DNA of 42,981 nt from Promethearchaeota archaeon (GTDB lineage Archaea; Asgardarchaeota; Lokiarchaeia; Sigynarchaeales; SOKP01), in NCBI GenBank assembly GCA_013375495.1, contig JABXKC010000033.1, positions 1-42,981 of the forward strand, read 5' to 3'. This document shows positions 17,373 to 26,990 of this stretch, piece by piece. Both the position numbers and the translations under genes were made by a program. The first letter of the stretch is position 1, and each line of letters starts with the position of its first letter. The notes below the pieces were generated by a model. It worked only from the letters and a program-made list of their open reading frames with translations, was not told where the DNA came from and searched no databases.

Positions 17373-19067
17373 TTAGTTTCTTTTATTTTTATGCTTGACA
17401 CATTCGTTTATAAAATTGTAATAAACTTTTGAAGGAGCATAGGGCCTAGATTTGAACTCTGGATGAAACTGCGTTCCGACCATCCAATGGTCCTCTCTAT
17501 CTAACTCAATGCTATTAATTATTTCACCAGTTTCGTCTCTACTAGAAATAACAAGCCCATTTTCTTTTGCTTTATCGTCTATAAATTGCTCTTGAATATG
17601 ATACCTATGCCTAAATCTCTCGAAAACTTCTTTTTGTTTATAGGCTTCGTAAAGTTTTGTATCTTCATTTATAAATATTTTATGAGCACCTAAACGCATA
17701 GTTCCACCTTTTTCAGTAACCTCTTCTTGGCTTTTCAAAAGGTCTACTACGGGGTATGGTGTATCAGGATTAATTTCCGATGAGTTAGCACCTTTTAATC
17801 CTAAATATTTTCTGCAAAATGCCGCAAAGAAGAGTTGGGCCCCAAAGCAGATGCCAAGAAATGGAACCTTTGTCTCCATTGCATATTCAGCAGATTGTAT
17901 CATACCTTCCACTGCTCGTTCTCCAAACCCAGGAGTTAATAAAATTCCATCGCAATCTTTCAATTCTTCTTTGATGTCAGTTTCTTCGGTTATATTTATC
18001 ATTTTCAATTCCGTCTTATAGCCTTGATGGGCTGCAGCGTGCTCTAAGGCGTCGTTTATGGAAATATATGAATCAGAGATGTTGAAATATTTTCCAGGCA
18101 TAGCTATTTTAATAGATTTATCAGCACTTTTATACATCTCTACCATTTTCAGCCATTCCGAATAATTATTGACCTCACTAAAGGATACCAACTTAGCTTT
18201 TAAATCTATTAATTCGCAGAGAACATCTCCTAATCCTTGTTCTTCAAATACAATAGGTAGTTCGTATACGATATCCAAATCCGGGTTTGAAATTACTGCG
18301 GCATCTGGGACATTCGAATATAGGGATATTTTTGATATAATATCGTTTGTGAGAGGTTTTTCACTTCTACCTATAATTATATCAGGTTGCAATCCCATAC
18401 TTTGAAGCATTTTAACAGAATGTTGAGTTGGTTTGGATTTTTGTTGGCCAACTGCGCGAGAATAAGGAACAAGTGTAACATGAACGAGAGCTGTTCGATG
18501 GGGATATTCCAATTTGATTTGACGAAAAGCTTCTAGAAAAATGCTGGATTCTAAATCACCTACTGTTCCTCCACATTCGATTAATAAGACATCCAAGTTT
18601 TCACTTTTGGATATCTCCATTAACCTTTCTTTAATTATGTTTGTTACGTGAGGAATTAATTGAACTGTCTTCCCTAAAAATTTACCTTTTCTCTCGCTTA
18701 AAATTGTTGAAAGATAAATTTGACCAGAGGTGATATTATGGGAAGGATGCATCTCAATGCCAAGAAATCTTGAATAAGTTCCAAAGTCTTGGTCTATTTC
18801 AGAAATTTTATAAGATCTTTCATCTGAACCATGAACAGGAGTAAAATCCCATACATCTTCGGTAATGAAACATTCGCCATGTTCTATTGGATTTAGCGTT
18901 CCAGGATCAACATTGAGGTAGGGATCTATTTTAACTACAGAAATTTTGAATCCCCGGAATTGGAGTAGTTTTCCCAAACTAGCAGTTGCTACGCCTTTTC
19001 CTACCGCGGACATAACGCCCCCCGTAACAAAGATAAATCGTGTATTACCATTAGTTGTGTCTGCCAT
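17373..19067 (-). CDS. pyrG: CTP synthase
   Basis: This 564-residue protein makes CTP from UTP, ATP and glutamine. The synthetase domain has the P-loop segment GGVMSAVGKGVATASLG (residues 16-32) and DPYLNVDPGTLNP. The glutaminase domain, from about residue 325, has nucleophile Cys407 in GICFGAQ and the HPEFKSRP segment near the end. The metal/nucleotide stretch normally reading EDGAETDLDLG is interrupted. After Glu70-Asp71 there is an insertion of about 17 residues (72-88) before SEIDQDFGTYSRF. The rest is canonical, so activity is likely. It is the last of three closely spaced - strand genes. Confidence 0.97.
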   Translation of the reverse strand: MADTTNGNTRFIFVTGGVMSAVGKGVATASLGKLLQFRGFKISVVKIDPYLNVDPGTLNPIEHGECFITEDVWDFTPVHGSDERSYKISEIDQDFGTYSRFLGIEMHPSHNITSGQIYLSTILSERKGKFLGKTVQLIPHVTNIIKERLMEISKSENLDVLLIECGGTVGDLESSIFLEAFRQIKLEYPHRTALVHVTLVPYSRAVGQQKSKPTQHSVKMLQSMGLQPDIIIGRSEKPLTNDIISKISLYSNVPDAAVISNPDLDIVYELPIVFEEQGLGDVLCELIDLKAKLVSFSEVNNYSEWLKMVEMYKSADKSIKIAMPGKYFNISDSYISINDALEHAAAHQGYKTELKMINITEETDIKEELKDCDGILLTPGFGERAVEGMIQSAEYAMETKVPFLGICFGAQLFFAAFCRKYLGLKGANSSEINPDTPYPVVDLLKSQEEVTEKGGTMRLGAHKIFINEDTKLYEAYKQKEVFERFRHRYHIQEQFIDDKAKENGLVISSRDETGEIINSIELDREDHWMVGTQFHPEFKSRPYAPSKVYYNFINECVKHKNKRN

Positions 19068-19192
19068 TTTTTAATTTCACTTCTCTGATAGGATTAAAAT
19101 ATATTAAATTTTCATTATAAAAATATTAATTATCAAACAAATCTAATAAGAATTTCGAGATAATCTTAAAAATAGAGGAAGAGGGAAAATAG

Positions 19193-20713
19193 TTAGGTAA
19201 TAAAAAGGCTTTTTGATGAAAAGTTTGGATCAGATGTTATATTAAGGCCTAATCGCCTTAAACCAGCTTCATCTCCGGGAGTGGGTATGTGAGTCAAATG
19301 CATTTCACAACCACTTAATTCTTTAAGTTTGTCTATAGCTACTTTAGCAGAATGATTAAAATCAGCACTGATACTTAGAGCAATTAAAGTTTCTTCAAGA
19401 TTAAGACTTAATCGCTTATGATTGAAAATTTCCGATTTTAAATAACTAATAGATTCTAAAATATTCGGAGAAAGAAGATGTATATTTTTAGGAATACCAG
19501 CCAATTCTTTGATTGTATTTAGGATTAAACTTGAAGCCGCATGCATCAGCGGAGAATTACTACCGATCATAATTTTTCCATTAGCCAATTGTAATGCTGC
19601 TCCAGCAAATATACCTTCATTCCCCTTTCCTTTTTCCTTAGCAGCTAGAGATGCCTGTCGCGCTTCATATACGACTTTTCGATCAAGTACAGTGAGATTC
19701 AGTTCTTTCATCAATAATTCCGCTCTTTGAACAGTCTTTTTATCTGAAACACCCATTGCATATTCACAACTGTATCGTAAAAATCTTCTGATTAGTTCTT
19801 GTTTTGCAGCTTGTTTAACCATTTCATCATTGGTTATTGCAAACCCTGCTCTGTTTACGCCCATATCAGTAGGTGATTTATAGACTATTCCGCTATCCAT
19901 AATTCTTTGCATTATTTTCTTAACAACCGGAAAAATCTCTACATCTCTGCTGTAATTAACTGCTGTTATATTATAAGCTTCGAGATGAAAAGGATCTACT
20001 TGATTAAAATCACCAAGGTCAGCAGTCGCAGACTCATACGCCATATTTAAAGGATGTTTTAACGGTAAATTCCAAATGGGAAAAGTTTCAAACTTAGCAT
20101 AACCAGCATCAATTCCTTTTTTATGTTCGTGATAAATTTGAGAAAGACATGTTGCAAGTTTTCCACTACCAGGACCCGGTGCGGTAACTATTATGATAGG
20201 TTTGAAGGTTTCGATATAAGGATTAGTGCCATAACCCTCTTCACTGATGATTAAATCAATATTAGTTGGATATCCCTTAATCAATCCGTGCGTATAAACC
20301 TTAATATTACGGCGCTCAAGTTTATTCATAAATTGTTTTACTATTTGTTGTCCATTGTAACGCGTAATTACCACCGAGCTTACATTAATATCTCCATCTC
20401 GGAGATCGTCGATTAATTTCATTGCATTTATGTCATAAGTTATCCCAAAGTCTGCCCGAATCTTCCTTCTTTCTATATCTCCAGAGTATATGCAAATAAT
20501 AACCTCTATTTTATCCTTAAGCACCTTTAGAAGCTTCATCTTCACATTAGGATCGAATCCGGGGAGAACTCTTGAAGCGTGATAATCATATACAAGCTTA
20601 CCCCCAAATTCAAGGTATAATTTATTCCCAAATTGAGCAGCTCGATCAAGAATGCTCTTAGATTGTTCTTTTAGATATTTTTCGTTATCAAATCCTATTT
20701 TATCTACTGTCAT
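19193..20713 (-). CDS. DUF1846 (UPF0371) family protein
   Basis: This 506-residue protein matches the DUF1846/UPF0371 family in length and in segments such as GFDNEKYLKEQSKSILDRAA at the N-terminus, YLEFGGKL, the P-loop-like APGPGSGKLATCLSQ, YNITAVNYSRDVEIFP and GSNSPLMHAASS. Crystal structures exist for bacterial members, but I know of no firm function. The glycine-rich segment suggests a phosphate or nucleotide ligand. It starts 42 bases after the crotonase gene on the same strand and is followed by CTP synthase 125 bases later. Confidence 0.85.
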   Translation of the reverse strand: MTVDKIGFDNEKYLKEQSKSILDRAAQFGNKLYLEFGGKLVYDYHASRVLPGFDPNVKMKLLKVLKDKIEVIICIYSGDIERRKIRADFGITYDINAMKLIDDLRDGDINVSSVVITRYNGQQIVKQFMNKLERRNIKVYTHGLIKGYPTNIDLIISEEGYGTNPYIETFKPIIIVTAPGPGSGKLATCLSQIYHEHKKGIDAGYAKFETFPIWNLPLKHPLNMAYESATADLGDFNQVDPFHLEAYNITAVNYSRDVEIFPVVKKIMQRIMDSGIVYKSPTDMGVNRAGFAITNDEMVKQAAKQELIRRFLRYSCEYAMGVSDKKTVQRAELLMKELNLTVLDRKVVYEARQASLAAKEKGKGNEGIFAGAALQLANGKIMIGSNSPLMHAASSLILNTIKELAGIPKNIHLLSPNILESISYLKSEIFNHKRLSLNLEETLIALSISADFNHSAKVAIDKLKELSGCEMHLTHIPTPGDEAGLRRLGLNITSDPNFSSKSLFIT

Positions 20714-20755
20714 TTTAATTAGAACAACCCTAATTCCATGTAATATTTAACTATT

Positions 20756-21577
20756 TCATTTTCCTTTAAAAATTGGATCTTTTTTAGTACTTAATGATTT
20801 TAATGATTCTCTGAAATCGCGTGTAGTCAAAAGTTCTCTCAAGACTTCGTTTTCAAGATCTAGAGTTTTTGATAAAATCTCTTTAAAATAATTATGCAAA
20901 GTTTTTTTCATCATTTTTATTGATAAAGACGGTCCTTTAGGAGGAATCAATTTTAACGCTTGTTCTCTTGCAAAGGGCATTAGTTCTTCAGGTGGTAAAA
21001 CTTGATTGACTAATCCAAGATGGTAAGCTTCTCGAGCTGTTAACTTCTTCCCAAAGTAAAGTAATTCCTTAGCTCTTTGAAAACCAATGTAAAATGGAAG
21101 CAAAAAATCTGAGCCAAATTCCGCTATAACTGCTCGTTTAATAAAATAAAACCCTATCCATGCGTTTTCAGCCATATAAATTAAATCAGCTCCGGCTAAA
21201 GGCATAGTAAATCCCGCACCTACTGCTAATCCATTTATTGCAGCTATAACCGGTTTAGAAAACGACCATAATTTCATGCACAACCTTTTTACCGCAATAT
21301 CTGTTAAGTCTATTTCTTCCAATAGTTCAGGAGGGAGTTTAGGATAGAGATTCATGTTAAAATATCCACCCGATGAGAACGCGTTTGCTTCCTCGCAACC
21401 AGTAATGATTAGTACTTGAGTATCTTTATCTGCTTCCATATCTGCTAACACAGTTTCTATTTCCAAAAAGGTTAGAAAAGACATAGCATTTTTTCTTTTA
21501 GGTTGATTAATGGTTATTGTACAAATTCCATTATCTTCCTTCTCAAAAATAATATCTTGAATATCTTCAATTTTCAT
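20756..21577 (-). CDS. Enoyl-CoA isomerase-like crotonase family protein
   Basis: This 273-residue crotonase-fold protein has oxyanion-hole segments NAFSSGGYFNM and GLAVGAGFTMPLAGADL. Both hydratase glutamate positions are changed (Thr in GAGFTM, Phe in GFYFIKR). A Glu is present in VIAEFGSDFLLP, the place where delta3-delta2-enoyl-CoA isomerases of the yeast Eci1/ECI2 type carry their single catalytic Glu. Isomerisation of a 3-enoyl- to a 2-enoyl-CoA is therefore the best guess. The DUF1846 gene lies 42 bases downstream, so the two probably share a message. Confidence 0.85.
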   Translation of the reverse strand: MKIEDIQDIIFEKEDNGICTITINQPKRKNAMSFLTFLEIETVLADMEADKDTQVLIITGCEEANAFSSGGYFNMNLYPKLPPELLEEIDLTDIAVKRLCMKLWSFSKPVIAAINGLAVGAGFTMPLAGADLIYMAENAWIGFYFIKRAVIAEFGSDFLLPFYIGFQRAKELLYFGKKLTAREAYHLGLVNQVLPPEELMPFAREQALKLIPPKGPSLSIKMMKKTLHNYFKEILSKTLDLENEVLRELLTTRDFRESLKSLSTKKDPIFKGK

Positions 21578-21783
21578 AATATATGCTCAAATACCTTTGT
21601 TGAATATATATAGAGTTTGGTTTACTCACTTATAATTGTTTTCAACTTGAGTTTTAATGTACTAATTCCAAAAATGTTCTAAAACGAAGTCAAGTAGTAA
21701 CGAATAAAAAAATAAAAATTCTTAGAAGGTAAAGATTAGAAAAAAAAAAATTAAATAATTTGTATTTTGTTTACGGTTGAAGT

Positions 21784-23730
21784 CTACACATAGGCAACTA
21801 AAGCAGTCATCTGGAACCATACTTGTATAGCAGCAAACATTATTGCACTAAGATAAATTCTCCCCGTCTGACGATAGAGGTTTATAGATAGGAAATAAGT
21901 TATTGCTAACGAAGGAATGCCACCCATTAACTGGATGATCATCATACGGTTAACACCACCAAGCTCCCATGCGGGCATATTTCTGGATGTAAGTTCAAGA
22001 CCAAACCACTGTGGTGCGTATTGAACTAACATAACAACTACTAGCCCACCAAGCATAAGATAACAGTACTTGAGAAACCAGACTGTATGAGTAATATATG
22101 TGTTTTTGTATTCTTTCATTCTAAGTTGTCCGTACATATAGACTCCAGCATTAACTAAAGAGAAAAAGAGTACTATCCCGAAGTAGGGCCAGAAATCTAC
22201 TGCTCGCTGTAGGTCGCTAAATGTTTTCATCATCGTCCAGAATCCACGAAATTCAACGTTTAAGAAGGTTTGTGAGAGGAAGACTAAACCATACATCCAA
22301 CCAAATAGAATTACCGCTATTAGAATTGTTTTGCTGATAATAATTCCATTAAAAATTTTCGGAATTCTCTTTATAATGGATACCCCTTCGAGTTCTTCTT
22401 TAGTTGCGTAGGAAACGCCCACATCATGAAGTGTGACGGCATCTCTACCTTTCCTCCAACGAGTCATAATATACCAGACAGTCCATAATATAATACCTAT
22501 GGTTGCGTTAAGTAAGTACCAGTGCTCGAACCCATTAGCGATCCCATGATTAAATACTGTATAATCACCAATTTTTACATCAAATAACCAATTTGCTGAA
22601 CTCCCCGTGTTTCCATATCCTGGTATGAAAAACCAGTATGTAAGTCCTGCTATAGCAGTGTTAATGGTTGCAGCAATCCACCATGTTGACCCTTTAGGCG
22701 TGTTTATTTTCTCTGGCATTGGTTGTCGGACTTCGCTGAAATATCTTGTGTTCATTAACAGATACGCAAGAGGTAGGATTGAGATAAGAGTTGCAAAACA
22801 AGCTAACATCCCAAAAAGCTCAGCACCTAACCAAGTTTGATTCACGGGATCCGCAATAGCCCAAGCATCAGCATAACTCATTCCTTGAAGTGCCTGTAGC
22901 ATCCAAGCAACTATTTCTGCTGTATGTTTAGGACTCATTGTTACACTTGGATGAGTTCCTATATCATAAGAATGGCGTCTCGCTGAACCGTTGCTAAAAT
23001 CTGAAACACCACCCCATAGATTAAGGTTAGTGTCAACAGCAGCAGTTCCAGAAACTAAATGATACGCTGTATCCATGGTAGTTAATCCATCTTCATAGGC
23101 CTCGGCGACTGTTTTTCCGTCTGCATACCATTCTTCATATGAAGACCAAAGATGAAGTAAGTTATTGTAATCAGAACTACCATAATTACTTGCAGGGCAA
23201 AATGCTTGAAGAGCAAGGGCTCTATGTTGAGGATAAGCTGAAGCTATTGATCGAGCTCTACTCGAACCCATAGAATGTCCGTAAATACCAGTATTATTTT
23301 CGTCAACAAAGCGTAAATCCAATAGATATTCATACCCAAGGTAATAACTATAAGGAGCAGGAGACTCGCTTCGATATCCCCCAGAAGAATCTCCGTGTCC
23401 TAATTGGTCTAAAGCCAAAACTACAAATCCAGCTTTAGCCAATTCTATTGCTGCAGGACGTTCTACATCTTTATCATTATTGTATCCGTGTAAACCAAGA
23501 ATTCCGGGAGCAGGATCACCTGAGGTAGCGGTGAGTGGTCGGTAAAGTTTTCCAACAATTCTTTCTCCTTCATCATCATTAAACATGACAATTCTTACAT
23601 CGATGGTCCCAAAATTGTTTTGAAACGCGCTGGACATAATAGCGGAGAACAATATTACAACAACCAAAACACAAAATACTACAGCTGCTTTATTTTTTCT
23701 AAAATCTTTTAAATTTATTTTAAACACCAT
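21784..23730 (-). CDS. Alpha/beta hydrolase fused to an eight-span membrane domain
   Basis: This 648-residue protein has a signal-anchor span at residues 14-35. An alpha/beta-hydrolase domain follows, with oxyanion-type segment GLHGYNNDKD (79-88), LGHGDSSGG and nucleophile Ser153 in YGHSMGSS. A candidate His lies in MSPKHTAEIV. From about residue 305 to the end there are about eight hydrophobic spans, of no family I recognise. With one anchor before it, the hydrolase domain would face outside. It could act on extracellular lipids, esters or peptides, with the membrane part as anchor or transporter. Residues such as GTHPSVTMSPKH look conserved in type. The gene stands alone with long gaps on both sides. 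Confidence 0.8.
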   Translation of the reverse strand: MVFKINLKDFRKNKAAVVFCVLVVVILFSAIMSSAFQNNFGTIDVRIVMFNDDEGERIVGKLYRPLTATSGDPAPGILGLHGYNNDKDVERPAAIELAKAGFVVLALDQLGHGDSSGGYRSESPAPYSYYLGYEYLLDLRFVDENNTGIYGHSMGSSRARSIASAYPQHRALALQAFCPASNYGSSDYNNLLHLWSSYEEWYADGKTVAEAYEDGLTTMDTAYHLVSGTAAVDTNLNLWGGVSDFSNGSARRHSYDIGTHPSVTMSPKHTAEIVAWMLQALQGMSYADAWAIADPVNQTWLGAELFGMLACFATLISILPLAYLLMNTRYFSEVRQPMPEKINTPKGSTWWIAATINTAIAGLTYWFFIPGYGNTGSSANWLFDVKIGDYTVFNHGIANGFEHWYLLNATIGIILWTVWYIMTRWRKGRDAVTLHDVGVSYATKEELEGVSIIKRIPKIFNGIIISKTILIAVILFGWMYGLVFLSQTFLNVEFRGFWTMMKTFSDLQRAVDFWPYFGIVLFFSLVNAGVYMYGQLRMKEYKNTYITHTVWFLKYCYLMLGGLVVVMLVQYAPQWFGLELTSRNMPAWELGGVNRMMIIQLMGGIPSLAITYFLSINLYRQTGRIYLSAIMFAAIQVWFQMTALVAYV

Positions 23731-24035
23731 TTTTTTTTAAATTTTTTAAAATCTAAATTCATTTAAGAAAGAAGATAGATTAGAATCTGTTTAAATAATA
23801 TTTAAAGCTTTTTATTTTAAGTTAATGTTCATAGCAATCATATAATATACTAAATTGTAATAATATCTTATAAGCAGAAACTTTATAAAAAACAAAAGAT
23901 TTAAATAGAAATTTTAAGTGATTTGATTATAATAATCATTCAAAATAAAAAGATCTAAATTTTTCTTAATTCAATCGAAACCCCTTCGTCAAAAATATGA
24001 GTTTTTTACAATTCTGTAATCTATTTTATTTTATT
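23731..24035. other. AT-rich gap without a visible gene
   Basis: This 305-base stretch lies upstream of the hydrolase fusion and downstream of the beta-helix gene, both on the - strand. I see no open frame of note, no RNA gene and no repeat beyond A/T runs, including a TTTTA-rich tract just after the beta-helix stop that could serve as an oligo-T terminator on neither strand convincingly. It should hold the promoter of the hydrolase gene. Confidence 0.5.
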
Positions 24036-25496
24036 TTATTTTTTAGATAATTTTGTCTTTCTAAGTAAAATCATAGATACAAGGCAAATCGAGCCAAGTA
24101 GATACAATAAATCATACCCAATAATTGCTGGCGTTTCATTACAATCGTTATTTTCAAGAAGATTACCTTCACAATCGACTTCACTGATACATTCATCATT
24201 CTCAATTAAATTGTTTCCTGTAACTCTATTATAATTACTGTTATCTAAAAAAAGTCCAATTGCGTTGCTAGTTGCGGTGTTTCCCGATATTGTGTTGTTA
24301 TTACTCATTTCTAACCATATCCCATAATAAATATTGCTACTCAAAATATTTCCCGTTATGATGCTATAATTACTCTTCCATAACCCTATCCCAGCACTAT
24401 TGCGATTTGCTGTGTTTCCAGTAATTATGTTGTTGTTACTCCCCCATAAATCTATCCCGTTCCAGAAGTTATCGTTTGCTTCATTTCCAGAAATGGTGTT
24501 GTTATTGCAATTATCTAAACTTATCCCATAAAGATTATTATTTGCGATATTTCCCGAAATATTATTCTTATTACAATTGTATAATAAAATTCCACGAGAA
24601 CTATGCGAAACATCTAAGTCTGATATCGAAGAATCGTTACAATTGATTAAAATGACTTGTCCTGCGTTCGTAAAATTGTTTGATTTTAAACCAATTTCAT
24701 TGGTGTAATAATATAGCTGTTTTCCATTCACAATATTTGTAGTATCTATATTATTTGAAGAAAGTAATTCAATATTTCCGAATATCCTTAATCCACATTC
24801 ATTCATTATGTTTCCCGAAACGAGAGTATTATTACTCTTCCATAAATCTATCCCAATGCTATTATAATCTATGGTATTTCCGATAACTATGGTATTATTT
24901 GAATTAGAATTTCCTATCCCAACTGCATAATTATTCGTTAGTTGGTTTCCTGAAATATTATTGTTATTACTATCGTATAATCGTATCCCTTCGTAATTGT
25001 TATTTATATTTGTCTCCAAAATAGTATTATTATGACTCCTATACAAATTAATTCCTTCAGCAATGTTAGATGAAAAGGTGTTATTAACCAAATGCCCATT
25101 AGAAACATTATTTAAGTAGATTCCGTAATTTCCAGCATTATAACCAGTACAATTTTCAATTTTAAAGTACACATCAGAGTTCTCTATCCAGATACAAGTT
25201 CCTATATAAAAACCATTTATTACCAAATCTTTAATGACATACGGATCGGAATAAGTTCCTTGTCCCGTACAATTTCCCTCGTTTTTGAGATCAACCCAAT
25301 CTGAAGTACCGTTTATAAATATTTTTTCTGATATTTTTGAAATCTTTAAATCTTCAATATATAGTATACTCTCATATTTCTGTTCCAAATTATTTGTTGC
25401 ATTATAATTAATATTAGTATTAGCCAATACAAACAAAATGAATATACTTCCTAAAATAGCTACACTACTTAATTTTATTTTTGTATTCAAGTCCAT
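24036..25496 (-). CDS. Right-handed beta-helix (NosD-type) surface protein with C-terminal anchor
   Basis: This 486-residue protein has an N-terminal signal or anchor (residues 8-26). A short leader segment (WVDLKNEGNCTGQGTYSDPY) is followed by about 14 repeats of roughly 23 residues of the form NNTISGNTATSNAIGLFLDNS, from residue 105 to 450. These are Asn-rich parallel beta-helix (NosD/periplasmic copper-binding) repeats, common in archaeal surface proteins. The end is IIGYDLLYLLGSICLVSMIL followed by RKTKLSKK, a hydrophobic span with a basic tail that looks like a cell-surface sorting or anchoring signal. It probably sits outside the cell, perhaps binding or cutting polysaccharide. No catalytic residues can be named. 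Confidence 0.85.
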   Translation of the reverse strand: MDLNTKIKLSSVAILGSIFILFVLANTNINYNATNNLEQKYESILYIEDLKISKISEKIFINGTSDWVDLKNEGNCTGQGTYSDPYVIKDLVINGFYIGTCIWIENSDVYFKIENCTGYNAGNYGIYLNNVSNGHLVNNTFSSNIAEGINLYRSHNNTILETNINNNYEGIRLYDSNNNNISGNQLTNNYAVGIGNSNSNNTIVIGNTIDYNSIGIDLWKSNNTLVSGNIMNECGLRIFGNIELLSSNNIDTTNIVNGKQLYYYTNEIGLKSNNFTNAGQVILINCNDSSISDLDVSHSSRGILLYNCNKNNISGNIANNNLYGISLDNCNNNTISGNEANDNFWNGIDLWGSNNNIITGNTANRNSAGIGLWKSNYSIITGNILSSNIYYGIWLEMSNNNTISGNTATSNAIGLFLDNSNYNRVTGNNLIENDECISEVDCEGNLLENNDCNETPAIIGYDLLYLLGSICLVSMILLRKTKLSKK

Positions 25497-25613
25497 TATA
25501 TTTTCACAAAATCTATTATTTGATAATAAATCTCTTATTTTTTTGTAATTTGCTTATATTTTATTTTTCAAAAATTAGGTAATAATTAAAAAAAAAAAAA
25601 GATATTGATAAAT

Positions 25614-26894
25614 TTAAAGCAATTTAAATAATTGTCTTAATGTTAAACTCATAATATATTGTTGTACTTGCCTTGTTCCGCCACCTATCTCTTGAATTCT
25701 AGTAATTCCTAAAAGATCGTGCATTATTGTATTATCACAAACTCCTGCTCCACCCATAAGATTTGCACATTCGTACACAACTCGCTCGCATAGTTTTGTG
25801 CTGAGAAATTTAAGTTGGGAAGCAGTAGCTACCAATGCTAAATTGAATTCTTTAGGCAATGTACCTAGTTTTTCCATTTTATCGTCAATTATTTGGCAAA
25901 TATTTAAATTTGCTAATGTCATACTCATCGTTTGAGCCCATAAATCGGAAAGAGGAAATCCTACTCCTTGATATTTCAGGATTTCCTTGTCGAACTGTTT
26001 TCTCATGTTAGAATATATTACAGCGTGGGTAATAGCATTCCAAGCTTCCGCTAAATTTAAACATACAATTCCTAATCGCTCTAGATTAAGCCCTTCGAAT
26101 AAATGTGACCTCCCTTCGCCCGGTTTCCCTAAAATATATTCAGAAGGAACTTTTAAATTTGACATGGTTTCCTTTCCTATATGAATTCGTGGAGTCCAAG
26201 GGATATTAACCCGTTCAGTAGTCCAACCCTCCCAAGTTGCATCGACTAAAAATTGAGCCATAGTATTGCCATTATTTTTTTCGGTAACTGCATACACAAC
26301 TGCCCAATCAGCTTTGCTTCCATTAGTTTGATATATTTTTTGCCCGTTTAAAATATAGCTTCCATCTTCTTGCTCCTCGCAAGTAGAAAGCATATGCACT
26401 GCATCAGATCCTCTTTCTGGCTCTGTTATGCATATACATCCTATTTTTTCTCCCGTCACTAATTCTTTTAAAGCTTTCAACCGAACACCAACATCTTCGT
26501 GGTGAAGTAATAAGGGGTTGACTGCTAAAACTGTAGCTCCTGCACCCATTGACAGTTGAGGATCAAAAAAATCCATTGCTAAAACTCTCATAAATTCCGT
26601 CGTTAACCCATAGGGCTCAAAATCCAATCCCAAATTATCAAATTTATGCATTCGAGTAATATATCCATTTCTGCCAATTTCTGGTATCCACTCGTAGAAA
26701 TCTTCGTTATGAGTTATATTATTATCTTTTTCAAATTTCACAAAAAACTTTTGGGCTTGTTTGAGGAAATTAAAATGCTTTGGTTTTAAAAAACTCATCA
26801 AATTGTAATTTAAAAACTTATTTCGGGTTTTTAGCGAGAGTTTTTCCAGGATTTCATCATTTATACATTGAACTTTACCTTTTTTATTATCCAA
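25614..26894 (-). CDS. Acyl-CoA dehydrogenase, divergent
   Basis: This 426-residue protein of the acyl-CoA dehydrogenase family has ICITEPERGSDAV, LNGQKIYQTNGSKADW and a C-terminal LMGGAGVCDNTIMHDL segment. The medium-chain catalytic position near the end is Gly (EIGGGTRQVQQ). Glu272 in LNLERLG fills the isovaleryl/long-chain-type site instead. It is more distant from classical enzymes than the one at 11150. Translation appears to start with TTG 26894 behind GAGTGG. The acyl-CoA synthetase gene ends 96 bases upstream on the same strand, so the two may work in sequence: activation, then oxidation. Confidence 0.9.
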   Translation of the reverse strand: MDNKKGKVQCINDEILEKLSLKTRNKFLNYNLMSFLKPKHFNFLKQAQKFFVKFEKDNNITHNEDFYEWIPEIGRNGYITRMHKFDNLGLDFEPYGLTTEFMRVLAMDFFDPQLSMGAGATVLAVNPLLLHHEDVGVRLKALKELVTGEKIGCICITEPERGSDAVHMLSTCEEQEDGSYILNGQKIYQTNGSKADWAVVYAVTEKNNGNTMAQFLVDATWEGWTTERVNIPWTPRIHIGKETMSNLKVPSEYILGKPGEGRSHLFEGLNLERLGIVCLNLAEAWNAITHAVIYSNMRKQFDKEILKYQGVGFPLSDLWAQTMSMTLANLNICQIIDDKMEKLGTLPKEFNLALVATASQLKFLSTKLCERVVYECANLMGGAGVCDNTIMHDLLGITRIQEIGGGTRQVQQYIMSLTLRQLFKLL

Positions 26895-26990
26895 TATAAT
26901 CCACTCTTTGACTTAGAACTAATTTATAATTATGATTAATATTGAAGGTGACCTTAAAATAACTTTATGAAAAAATAAAAAAAAGATGGA

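Noticed and set aside
23940..24046. TTTTA repeats after the beta-helix gene as a functional repeat array
   Set aside because: Units of five A/T bases are expected in such AT-rich spacers, and nothing else is conserved around them.
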